A stretch of DNA of 17,074 nt from JBDTSW01 sp039930945 (GCA_039930945.1 JBDTSW010000044.1:1-17074), one strand, 5' to 3'; shown: positions 8,524-16,040, counted from the stretch's first letter. Made by a program: numbers and translations. The notes: a model not told the origin generated them from the sequence alone.

Positions 8524-9212
8524 GCCACCGCGACGAGCATGCGCTCGGCCAGCTCGCCGCCGATCGCATGGTTGGCGCCGGCCACCTCGATCGTCAGCGG
8601 TCCGCCGAAGGGCTGGCGCTCGCGAACCTCGAGCGTCGCGCCCGGCCGGATGCCACGCTGGGCCAGGTAGCGCAGCATCTCCGGGTCGGAGTCCGAGACC
8701 CGGGTGAAGGTGCCGCGCGCCCCGGCCTCGAGCTCGGCCAGCGGCGTCCCGGATCCCGGCGCCAGCATCAGCTCGCGATCGGGGATCGGGTCACCATGGG
8801 GATCGTGGCTGGGGTTGCCGAGAGCGACAGCGAGGCGCTCCTCCAGCTCCTCCGAGATGTAGTGCTCGAGCACCTCCGCCTCGTCGTGGACGCGATCCCA
8901 GGGCATTCCCAGCGCCTCGCTGAGGTAGGACTCAAGCAGGCGGTGGTGGCGGATCACCTCCAGCGCGACCTGCTCGCCCGGGGCCGTCAGCGAGGCGCCG
9001 CGGTAGGGCTCGTGCGCGACCAGCCCCATCTCCGCCATCCGCTTCAGCATCGCCGTGACCGAGCCGGGAGAGACCCCCAGCTGCTCGGCGAGCGCCGAGG
9101 TCGAGACCACGCCGCGATCGCGCTGGGTGAGCACGTAGATCGCCTTCGCGTAGTCCTCGACGGCCTCCGAGTTGGATGCGGCCGGGTCTCGCCTGAAGCC
9201 GGAGTGCGCCAT
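8520..9212 (-). CDS. mntR: DtxR/MntR-family metal-dependent regulator, Mn-type residues
   Basis: This 230-residue metalloregulator has an N-terminal winged helix (about 18-80; STSALAEQLGVSPGSVTAML), a metal-binding dimerisation domain (about 82-145) and a C-terminal SH3-like/FeoA domain (about 155-230). By comparison with known proteins, D20 (in VEDYAKAIY) occupies the place of MntR Asp8, where DtxR has Met10. E113 (in DEAEVLEH) occupies the place of MntR Glu99, where DtxR has Cys102. E116 and H117 complete the site. This points to Mn(II) rather than Fe(II) sensing. Ancillary-site residues of the DtxR/IdeR type (H89/H90, E94, H109) also seem present. It starts 9 bases after the ZIP gene and overlaps mntH by four bases. 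It probably represses the Mn importer when Mn is plentiful. The alternative is an IdeR-like iron regulator. Confidence 0.9.
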   Translation of the reverse strand: MAHSGFRRDPAASNSEAVEDYAKAIYVLTQRDRGVVSTSALAEQLGVSPGSVTAMLKRMAEMGLVAHEPYRGASLTAPGEQVALEVIRHHRLLESYLSEALGMPWDRVHDEAEVLEHYISEELEERLAVALGNPSHDPHGDPIPDRELMLAPGSGTPLAELEAGARGTFTRVSDSDPEMLRYLAQRGIRPGATLEVRERQPFGGPLTIEVAGANHAIGGELAERMLVAVA

Positions 9213-9221
9213 CCCGGCCCG

Positions 9222-10427
9222 CTAGCCGGCCACCAGCAGGCCGGTGAGGTAGATGACCCCGAGCCCGGCCACCAAGCCGCCGACCGCCCCCGGGTGCAGC
9301 AGGCGTCCGTCGGAGTCGCGCATCGAGGGTGCGAGCTGGACGATCACCCGGAGAATCGCGCCGACGCCGACGCCGAAGAGCAGCGCCGCGAGGCTCGGAT
9401 TGAACGCGGCCGCGCCCACCCAGGCGCCGAGGATCGCGGGCGCGCCCGCGAGCAGCCCGAGCGCGATCAGCCGTCGCAGGCTCGGCCGCGCCGTCGCCAT
9501 CGGCGCCACGATCGCCAGGCCCTCGGTGGTGTTGTGGATCGCGAAGCCGACGACCAGGAAGGTGCCGAGCGCGAGCGCGCCCGAGGCGTAGGCGGAGCCG
9601 ATCGCCAGCCCCTCGCCCAGGTTGTGAAGGCCGATGCCGATCGCGACCAACAGCGCCAGGTAGGCGGCCGCCGATCCGGCGGCGCCCCTGGCGGCGGCGG
9701 CGGCGCGGCGGCGCGACAGGTAGGCGTCGACGCCCGCAAGCGCCAGGTAGGCGACCGCCGCCCCGATGAAGACCAGCGAGGTGCCACCGAAGGCCGACGG
9801 CGCGGCGGAGGCGATCTCGAGGCCCTCGAGCCCGGCGTCGACGGCGAGGAACGCCAGCAGCCCGACCGTGAAGGCGATCAGCGCTCGCAGCCACTCGGCT
9901 CCGACGCGGCGGACGAACGGCAGCCAGAGCATCCCCAGGCTGACCGGGATCACCCCCACGTAGATGCCCAGCAGGGCCATCAGCCCGAAGAACCCGGCGT
10001 CGGCCTCCGGCGTCTCGACGGCCACCGGGATCTCGTGCTCGAAGGTACCTCCGGTCGAGGTCACGCCGGTGATCGTGTAGCCCTCGCCCTCGACCCAGGG
10101 GTAGGGAATCGTCAGCGTGGTCGAGCCCAGCCGGTCGAGCCGCCCCGAGCCGGCGAACGGGACGAAGGCGTCGTTGACCGAGACCTGCGCGACATCGACC
10201 GCATCCGGGCCGTCGTTCTGGAGCGTCAGCTCGATCTCGCCCGGGTGCAGCACGGTCCGCTCCACCGCCAGATCCTCCACCGGAGGGCCGGTGCGATCGC
10301 CGAGACCGGGCCCGCCGAGCAGCGCGAAGGCCCCGATCGCGACGGCGATCAGGGCCAGCGGGATCGCACCCAGCGCCCAGGCCGGGGCGCGGGAGCCCAG
10401 CGAGCCGTCGGCCGTGTTGGCCTCCAT
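9222..10427 (-). CDS. ZIP-family metal transporter with extra N-terminal domain
   Basis: This 401-residue membrane protein of the ZIP family moves divalent metals (Zn, Mn, Fe). The two metal-site signatures are HNLGEG (268-273) and HNTTEG (298-303) on adjacent helices. Unlike ordinary ZupT proteins (about 250-270 residues), it has an N-terminal extension: one helix at about 18-40, then a beta-rich segment at about 50-137 (ELTLQNDGPDAVDVAQVSV, FEHEIPVAVE) that looks like an immunoglobulin- or cupredoxin-like domain outside the membrane. A further helix (about 145-170) precedes the ZIP core. The ATG (10425-10427) shares its A with the oxidase stop in TGATG, giving translational coupling. Longer upstream reading in this frame only runs through the oxidase gene out of frame. 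Import versus export direction cannot be told. Confidence 0.88.
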   Translation of the reverse strand: MEANTADGSLGSRAPAWALGAIPLALIAVAIGAFALLGGPGLGDRTGPPVEDLAVERTVLHPGEIELTLQNDGPDAVDVAQVSVNDAFVPFAGSGRLDRLGSTTLTIPYPWVEGEGYTITGVTSTGGTFEHEIPVAVETPEADAGFFGLMALLGIYVGVIPVSLGMLWLPFVRRVGAEWLRALIAFTVGLLAFLAVDAGLEGLEIASAAPSAFGGTSLVFIGAAVAYLALAGVDAYLSRRRAAAAARGAAGSAAAYLALLVAIGIGLHNLGEGLAIGSAYASGALALGTFLVVGFAIHNTTEGLAIVAPMATARPSLRRLIALGLLAGAPAILGAWVGAAAFNPSLAALLFGVGVGAILRVIVQLAPSMRDSDGRLLHPGAVGGLVAGLGVIYLTGLLVAG

Positions 10428-11509
10428 CAGTCCACCACCTCGAAGAAGCCGAGCCAGCCGAGTTCGGCGAACTCGGTCTTGTGGGCGTGGAACATGAACT
10501 TGCCCGCGTAGGGGAAGCGCAGCTCGAGCACGCCGCGCTGCCCCTGCCCCTGGATGATCGTGTCGGTGAACTCGGTCGGCTCGAGCCGCGTCCCGGTGGG
10601 GTAGTAGTCGAAGAAGTTGGCGTGGACGTGGAAGGAGTTGATCTGGTCGAACTCGAGCAGGTTGACCAGGTAGATCCGCACCAGCTCGTCGCGCTTGACC
10701 TTGATCGGCTCCTCGACGTAGTGGAAGGCGATCGAGTTGACCGCGTAGAGCTCGTTCTCGCCGTCGAAGTCGGTGTCGAAGCCGTTCATCACCATCACCA
10801 GCTCGTCGGCATCGGGGCGCGGCTCGGCCGGGTCGACGATGAAGGCGCCGTAGAGGCCCTTGGCGATGTGCGCCGTCAAGGGCATCACGTGGCAGTGGTA
10901 GAGGTGCAGGCCGAAGGGCTCGGCGTCGAACTCGTAGACGAACTGCTCGCCGGTCTCGATCAGCCCGCCGCCGCGACCCTCGCCGATTCCCGGCATGCCG
11001 TCCATGAAGTCCGGGTGGATGCCATGAAAGTGGATCGTGTGCGGGTGTTGGGAGCCGTTGATGAAGCGGATCCGCAGGCGGTCGCCCTCGGTGCACCGCA
11101 GGGTCGGCCCGGGGATGCGGCCGTTGTAGGTCCAGGCCGGATAGGTCACCCCCGGGGCTACCTCGATCTCCTTGTCCTGGGCGACGATCGTCCACTCGCG
11201 CAGGACGCGCCCGTCGGACAGCCGGCTCGTCTTGCCGTAGTCGAAGTCGCGCAGGATCTCGCTCGGGTCGAAGCCGTTGGCGGCGTGGTCGACGGTCCCA
11301 CCGCCGAAGCCGTCATGTGAGGCGACCCCGCCGGGCGCATGGCCGGCGGGGCCGCCCATGCCCTTCGTCTCGGCGGCGGCCGCGTCGGGATGGCCCCCGA
11401 GGGCGCCGTGCAGGCCCCGGTGCGGGATCGTCTCGTGCAGCGCCGCGAGCGCCGGCGCGGCGGCCGCGCTCGACGCGATCAGCGCCCGTCTCGACATCTT
11501 TCTAGCCAT
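10427..11509 (-). CDS. Tat-exported two-domain multicopper oxidase
   Basis: This 360-residue copper oxidase couples one-electron oxidation of a metal ion or phenol to O2 reduction. The N-terminus has a twin-arginine signal (S6-R7-R8-A9-L10), then a His/Gly/Met-rich linker (about 25-80) with eight histidines. Two cupredoxin domains supply four HxH pairs for the trinuclear site: H160/H162, H205/H207, H294/H296 and H341/H343. A type 1 site is visible only in domain 1: likely H157, C206 and H214, with L219 at the axial position. Domain 2 has HAHKTEF, with no cysteine, so this is a two-domain enzyme with T1 copper in domain 1 (type C arrangement). ATG 11509 is used here; ATG 11497 (M5) would also keep the Tat motif. 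It heads the operon with ZIP, mntR and mntH, which suggests a Mn, Fe or Cu substrate. Confidence 0.92.
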   Translation of the reverse strand: MARKMSRRALIASSAAAAPALAALHETIPHRGLHGALGGHPDAAAAETKGMGGPAGHAPGGVASHDGFGGGTVDHAANGFDPSEILRDFDYGKTSRLSDGRVLREWTIVAQDKEIEVAPGVTYPAWTYNGRIPGPTLRCTEGDRLRIRFINGSQHPHTIHFHGIHPDFMDGMPGIGEGRGGGLIETGEQFVYEFDAEPFGLHLYHCHVMPLTAHIAKGLYGAFIVDPAEPRPDADELVMVMNGFDTDFDGENELYAVNSIAFHYVEEPIKVKRDELVRIYLVNLLEFDQINSFHVHANFFDYYPTGTRLEPTEFTDTIIQGQGQRGVLELRFPYAGKFMFHAHKTEFAELGWLGFFEVVD

Positions 11510-11510
11510 C

Positions 11511-11548
11511 GCAACCAGGAGTTTGGCAGATCAAAACCTCCCGGTTGC
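11511..11548. promoter_or_regulatory. Long imperfect dyad in the MCO/ygfZ divergent promoter region
   Basis: GCAACC-A-GGAG-TTTGG (from 11511) is mirrored by the complement of CAAAACCTCCCGGTTGC (ending 11548), with one mismatch and one bulged base around a short A/T-containing centre. It lies in the 62-base gap between the oxidase start and ygfZ. It could be the operator of the MntR-type regulator or a hairpin in the oxidase leader. It does not match a known MntR or IdeR box that I can recall. Confidence 0.5.
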
Positions 11549-11558
11549 AAGGGCTACC

Positions 11559-11564
11559 TACAAT
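11559..11564 (+). promoter_or_regulatory. ygfZ: Candidate -10 (TACAAT) for ygfZ
   Basis: TACAAT ends seven bases before ATG 11572, with no Shine-Dalgarno, so a leaderless message is likely. The -35 zone would overlap the dyad at 11511-11548. Confidence 0.5.
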
Positions 11565-11571
11565 CGCGGTG

Positions 11572-12522
11572 ATGGAGGCCGCGGCAGCGATCGAGCTCGA
11601 TGGGCAGTACCGCGCCCTGCGCGAGGCCGGCGGATACCTCCAGCGCCCCGGCCGCGGCAAGCTCGTGATCGGCGGCGACGAGGCGGCCGACTACCTCCAG
11701 GGGCAGCTGACGAACGACATCGAGGTGCTTCGCCCCGGAGAGGGCTGCTACTCGGCCCTGCTCGACCGCAAGGGCCGGATGCAGGGCGACATGCGGGTGC
11801 TGCGCTTGGCCGACGACCGTGTCTGGCTCGACACCGCCCCCGAGGGCGCCGCCGCGATCCTCAAGCACCTGTCGATGTACAAGGTCGGACGCTCGGTCGA
11901 GGTCGACGATCGCTCGTCCGAGCAGGCGATCGTCTCCCTGATCGGGCCCGCATCCGCATCGGTCACCGGCGCGCCCCCGCTGGGCTCCGAGCACTCCCAC
12001 CGTGAGCTCGAGGTCGGCGGGATCGGCTGCCACGCGGTCGCCACCGACCAGGGCATCGACCTGATCCGCGAGGCGGCCGACGCCGCCGGGCTCGAGGCGG
12101 CCCTGGCCGCCGCCGGAGCCGCCGCGGTCAGCGAGGCCGCCGCCGAGATCGTCCGCGTCGAGAGCGGGCGCCCCAGGTTCGGGCGCGAGATGACCACCGA
12201 GACCATCCCGCAGGAGGCGGGCATCAACGAGCGCGCGGTGAGCTTCACCAAGGGCTGCTACATCGGCCAGGAGACGGTCGCCCGACTGCACTACAAGGGC
12301 AAGCCCAACCGCCACCTGCGCGGGCTTCGCCTCAGCGGCCCGGCAGAGCCCGGCACGCCGATCAACCTGGGCGAGCGCGAGGTCGGCCGTCTCGGCACCC
12401 CCGTGCTCTCCCCCGCACTCGGCTCGATCGCGCTCGCGATCGTCCGCCGCGAGGCGGAGCCCGGCGCGACCGTCAGCCTCGGCGACGGCGTCTCGGCCGA
12501 GGTCGTCGAGCTCCCCTTCTGA
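11572..12522 (+). CDS. ygfZ: YgfZ/GcvT-like folate-binding protein (Fe-S cluster maintenance)
   Basis: This 316-residue tetrahydrofolate-binding protein is of the YgfZ/IBA57 type, which supports assembly or repair of certain iron-sulfur enzymes in the cytoplasm. The diagnostic K-G-C-Y-x-G-Q-E motif is present (K227 to E234), with the conserved cysteine at C229, matching Cys228 of the E. coli protein. The N-terminal part DYLQGQLTNDIEVL (about residues 43-56) and RFGREMTTETIPQEAG before the motif are also typical. Start at ATG 11572 is preferred: the frame is open to TTG 11545, but TACAAT seven bases before ATG suggests transcription starts at the ATG. Radical SAM enzymes such as FbiC nearby need Fe-S clusters; that link is only an inference. 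It is divergent from the metal operon and shares its 62-base promoter region. Confidence 0.92.
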   Translation: MEAAAAIELDGQYRALREAGGYLQRPGRGKLVIGGDEAADYLQGQLTNDIEVLRPGEGCYSALLDRKGRMQGDMRVLRLADDRVWLDTAPEGAAAILKHLSMYKVGRSVEVDDRSSEQAIVSLIGPASASVTGAPPLGSEHSHRELEVGGIGCHAVATDQGIDLIREAADAAGLEAALAAAGAAAVSEAAAEIVRVESGRPRFGREMTTETIPQEAGINERAVSFTKGCYIGQETVARLHYKGKPNRHLRGLRLSGPAEPGTPINLGEREVGRLGTPVLSPALGSIALAIVRREAEPGATVSLGDGVSAEVVELPF

Positions 12523-12549
12523 TCCAGCGCAACCGCCCGAGCTTTGGCG

Positions 12550-12555
12550 TAGGGT
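12550..12555 (+). promoter_or_regulatory. Candidate -10 (TAGGGT) for the small lipoprotein
   Basis: TAGGGT ends nine bases before ATG 12565, with no Shine-Dalgarno. It overlaps the right arm of a 7-bp inverted repeat, CGCAACC (12528-12534) and GGTTGCG (12553-12559). Confidence 0.4.
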
Positions 12556-12564
12556 TGCGACGCG

Positions 12565-13017
12565 ATGGGCGTGAGGGAGGCTTGTGGCTCGATCAGCCGG
12601 CGCGCCGGCGCGCCGGCGGGCGCGGCTCTGCTCGCCGTGGCCGCGCTGGCCGGCGTCGGCTGCGGCGGCGAGGACGACTTCGCCAACGAGCCCCGGCCGG
12701 CGGCCCCGATCGTCGTCACCGCCCTGATCGACTCCAAGCAGGTCGTGGTCTCGCCCAAGGGCTTCGGCGCCGGGCTGGTCAACATCACGGTTTCCAACCA
12801 GTCCGAGGACCCGGTGACCCTGACCCTGATCGGCCCGGGCCCGGAGGACAACTTCGAGAGCGGCGAGATTGTCCCCAACGGGGTCGGCACCTTCAAGGCC
12901 GCGCTCGACGAGGGCGACTACGAGGTCAGCGGCGGCGAGCGCTCAGACGCCAGGCCGACCGAGATCGCGGTCGGCCCTCCGCGCGAGAGCTCCAGCGACC
13001 AACTGCTGCTGCCGTAG
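12565..13017 (+). CDS. Small putative lipoprotein with a beta-sandwich domain
   Basis: I cannot name this 150-residue exported protein. It has an Arg-containing N-region (residues 1-14), a hydrophobic stretch (15-32) and a cysteine at C33 followed by GGEDDFANEP. The sequence before it (LAGVGC) is an imperfect lipobox, because the -3 position is Gly rather than Leu; lipid anchoring is likely but not certain. The mature part (VNITVSNQSEDPVTLTLIG..., then NGVGTFKAALDEGDYEVSGG, residues 110-129) has alternating strands like a cupredoxin or Ig-like fold, with no visible copper ligands. The C-terminus (PPRESSSDQLLLP) is polar. It follows ygfZ by 42 bases but has its own TAGGGT element. It ends 9 bases before the stop of the convergent coiled-coil gene. 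Confidence 0.75.
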   Translation: MGVREACGSISRRAGAPAGAALLAVAALAGVGCGGEDDFANEPRPAAPIVVTALIDSKQVVVSPKGFGAGLVNITVSNQSEDPVTLTLIGPGPEDNFESGEIVPNGVGTFKAALDEGDYEVSGGERSDARPTEIAVGPPRESSSDQLLLP

Positions 13018-13026
13018 GCGTGACCG

Positions 13027-14310
13027 CTATTCGGCGGCGTCCAGCGCGGCCGCGGCGACCAGGGACTCGATCCGCACCAAGCAGCGCTCGACGTCGACGA
13101 TCATCTCATCGAACTCCTCGCGCGCCGCCTCGGCCGAGTTGGTGACGCTGGTCAGCGACTTTCGTACCCGGTTGGCCCGCTTCAGCCGCGCGGCAGCCTC
13201 CTCGGCGGCGTCCCGGACGCCGGCGGCGTCCACCTCGAGCGCGTGCTCGCTGGTCGCCAGCAGCCGGGCGCGCACGTACCGGTAGACGAGGCGCAGGGCG
13301 AGCGGGTCCGGCTGCTCGCGGTCGAGGACGACGATCATCTTGTTGCCCTGGTACTCGGTCAGGTCCTCGAGGCCCGATGGGATCTTGTCGTCGCCGGCCA
13401 CCACCAGGACGGCGTCGGCGGCGTCGCGCTCGGCCATGCAGCCGTTGAGCTCGGGCCAGGCGTCGTTCTTCGAGAGCTTCTTGTTCTTCGCCTCGAAGAC
13501 CACCGTCGCGGCCGAAGTCCCGAGCGCCCCGCCGATCTCGACGACGGTGTCGCCCTTCTTGCCACCGGCCTCGGAGGACTCGTCGCCGGTGTGATGAGCG
13601 GCGTCGCCGGTGGCGGTGGCGATCTGCTCGATCGCCCCGTGCACCGACTCCTCGAAGCTGCGGCCCTTGGCGGTCCCGCGCTCGGCCTCTTCGGAGACGC
13701 GGCGGTCGGCCTGCTCGCCCTCACGCAACTCGATGATCTGCTTGGTCAGTTCCTCGATGCGCTTGCGATTGGCTTCGCCCTCGGCCTGCTGGCGGGTTCC
13801 GAGCTCGCGATAGACCCGCACCATCGCATCCTTGAAGTCGAACAGGGGGTTGCTGCCCTCCTCGGCCGAGAACAGCCGCAGCAGCGCCTCGCGCTGCTCG
13901 TCAAGGGCGCTCTTCATCCGCGTCTCGATCTCCTTCGGGACCGAGCCGTCACGCCCAGCGTCGAAGCTGGACGCGATCCGCTCGGCAAGCTGCTGGTCGC
14001 CGGACTCGAGCGTCTTCGAGAGGTTCATCCGCAGCGCTCCCGCGTGGCGCTCGAACTCGGCCCGCACGTAGTCCACGTTCGCCGCCGTCTCCTCGGTGTC
14101 GAGGACTCGAGCGCCGATCTCGATCGCCTTGGTCACGGTTTCCGCGCCCGCATGCCCCGCCTTGGCGCGCTCCTGGACGACCCGGGCCGCGCGCTCGTCG
14201 CTGACCGTCAGGCGCTCGATCACCAGGCGGTCGTCGAGGGCGCGGACGGTCCCCTCGGCCTCGGATCCGGCGTCGTCCAGCGGTAGCTGTGGTCTCTCGC
14301 TCGCTTCCAT
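13027..14310 (-). CDS. Coiled-coil protein with PD-(D/E)XK-like nuclease core
   Basis: This is a 427-residue soluble protein of unknown role. Residues about 25-210 are charged, helical and heptad-like, ending in a strong coiled coil (RKRIEELTKQIIELREGEQ). Then comes KGRSFEESVHGAIEQIA (215-231), a loop, KKGDTVVEIGG (251-261) and VVFEAKNKK (270-278). This arrangement fits a PD-(D/E)XK fold with E220/E221, D254, E273 and K275 as the active-site set. The following QGNKMIVVLDRE and the C-terminal helices (about 350-427) are less clear. The domain order resembles RmuC and DUF2130 proteins (coiled coil before a restriction-like domain), but it lacks the RmuC N-terminal membrane helix. A role in DNA processing is inferred. 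It is divergent from the LOG gene, and TACCTT (14322-14327) lies eleven bases before its ATG. Confidence 0.85.
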   Translation of the reverse strand: MEASERPQLPLDDAGSEAEGTVRALDDRLVIERLTVSDERAARVVQERAKAGHAGAETVTKAIEIGARVLDTEETAANVDYVRAEFERHAGALRMNLSKTLESGDQQLAERIASSFDAGRDGSVPKEIETRMKSALDEQREALLRLFSAEEGSNPLFDFKDAMVRVYRELGTRQQAEGEANRKRIEELTKQIIELREGEQADRRVSEEAERGTAKGRSFEESVHGAIEQIATATGDAAHHTGDESSEAGGKKGDTVVEIGGALGTSAATVVFEAKNKKLSKNDAWPELNGCMAERDAADAVLVVAGDDKIPSGLEDLTEYQGNKMIVVLDREQPDPLALRLVYRYVRARLLATSEHALEVDAAGVRDAAEEAAARLKRANRVRKSLTSVTNSAEAAREEFDEMIVDVERCLVRIESLVAAAALDAAE

Positions 14311-14321
14311 GGGAACTTACG

Positions 14322-14327
14322 AAGGTA
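14322..14327 (-). promoter_or_regulatory. Candidate -10 (TACCTT) for the coiled-coil gene
   Basis: TACCTT on the minus strand ends eleven bases before ATG 14310; no Shine-Dalgarno is seen and the -35 is unclear. Confidence 0.3.
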
Positions 14328-14348
14328 GTCGTGGCGGCGGACATCAAG

Positions 14349-14376
14349 CTGACGTCGGCGGAGGTGCCGATACCCT
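14349..14376 (+). promoter_or_regulatory. Candidate promoter for the LOG-family gene
   Basis: CTGACG (14349-14354), a 16-base spacer and TACCCT (14371-14376) give a predicted start near 14383. That supports GTG 14418 as the translation start and argues against the upstream in-frame ATG at 14289, which would lie outside the transcript. Confidence 0.45.
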
Positions 14377-14417
14377 GCCCGGCGCCGCCGACAGCAGGGC
14401 CCGGAACGGAACTCGCA

Positions 14418-15122
<705 letters not shown>

Positions 15123-15956
15123 CGGGCTCGGACCTCGTCGACGAAGGCGGCCATCCGGTCGGCGATCCCCGGGTCGGTGAGCTCGAGCACGTTCTCTGCG
15201 TTCCGCTCGCCCGAGCGCGAGAGGTTGAACGAGCCGAGGAAGACGGTGTCGGCGGCGACGGTCACCTTCGCGTGCATGAAATCGTGGACCGTGTCCAGCC
15301 CCAGGGCGTCGACTGCTTTCCCGAGAACGGCAGCCGCGCCAGGACCGTCGCCAGCAACGGGATCTTCCACGCCGACTGGCCGTTGCCGGCCCATTGGCCG
15401 AAGACCATGTCGGTCTGTGGCTCGTCGACGACGCCGGCGATGTCGGCGCCGCCGCTCGCCGCTGCGCTCGACGTCCCGCTCGTTCCACAGCTCCTCGAAG
15501 TTCTGGCGGTAGGCGACGGCGATCGCGGGCGCGTCGACGATCGCCAGCACGTTCTCCTGCCGCGTCCAAGAGGCGATCGTCCAGTTCGCCGACCCGGTCC
15601 AGACCGCGGCGGCGTCCCGGACGACGTACTTGTGATGCATCAGGTCGGGCACGCCGGGCACGGCGCCCACCTCGATCGGCAGCTCCCGCAAGAGCTCGGG
15701 CCGGGTCTGCGGCGGCGGATGCAGCGCCGCCGGGCGCTCGCTGTCGACGTTGTAGAGAAGCCGGATCCGCACTCCCCGGCCGGCCGCGGCACGAAGCGCG
15801 TCAGCGACGATCGAGCCGACCGGATCGGGCAGGCGGATGTCGTACAGGGCGAGTTCCAGCGAGGCCGCCGCCGGACGGATGAACTCCGCCAGCCTGCGAG
15901 CGGTGTCCTCCGCCGGTTGCCCGCCCTCGGTCAGCGTCCACGCCTCCATCACACCG

Positions 15957-15962
15957 ATTGTC
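15957..15962 (-). promoter_or_regulatory. Candidate -10 (GACAAT) for the PLD-like gene
   Basis: GACAAT on the minus strand ends seven bases before ATG 15949. The stretch from ACAATCG to ATGGAGGC closely matches the ygfZ start region, which has the same spacing. Confidence 0.35.
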
Positions 15963-16024
15963 GCTGACCGGCGCTCTCGGGCACGCCGCCGGTACGATGC
16001 CGCGGCCCGTCTTCCCTTGCACTG

Positions 16025-16030
16025 AAGGAG
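16025..16030 (+). promoter_or_regulatory. Shine-Dalgarno (AAGGAG) of the ccr-like gene
   Basis: AAGGAG lies ten bases before TTG 16041 and just after an in-frame TGA (16023-16025), so it fixes TTG as the likely start. A TACGAT hexamer at 15993-15998 is a possible -10, without a clear -35. Confidence 0.6.
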
Positions 16031-16040
16031 TGACTCCGCT

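Noticed and set aside
8568..10511. Very long plus-strand open frame (647 codons) across mntR and the ZIP gene
   Set aside because: It is antisense to two clearly recognised genes, its protein is Arg/Asp/His-rich without known motifs, and long empty frames are expected in very GC-rich DNA.
10428..11195. Possible longer N-terminus for the ZIP protein
   Set aside because: The frame is open, but the text is the oxidase gene read out of frame, and the TGATG junction gives a natural start at 10427.
11510..11571. Manganese (yybP-ykoY type) riboswitch before the metal operon
   Set aside because: The gap is only 62 bases, shared by two divergent genes, and I see no riboswitch-like core; a protein operator fits better.
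12600..12625. CGCGCCGG repeats as a tandem repeat or recombination site
   Set aside because: They fall in codons for an Arg/Ala/Gly-rich signal region and are explained by codon bias.
15380..15470. Arg-rich RRRRHRRRRRR segment as a nucleic-acid binding tail in the PLD protein
   Set aside because: Another frame over the same bases gives normal protein sequence, so frameshifts explain it better.
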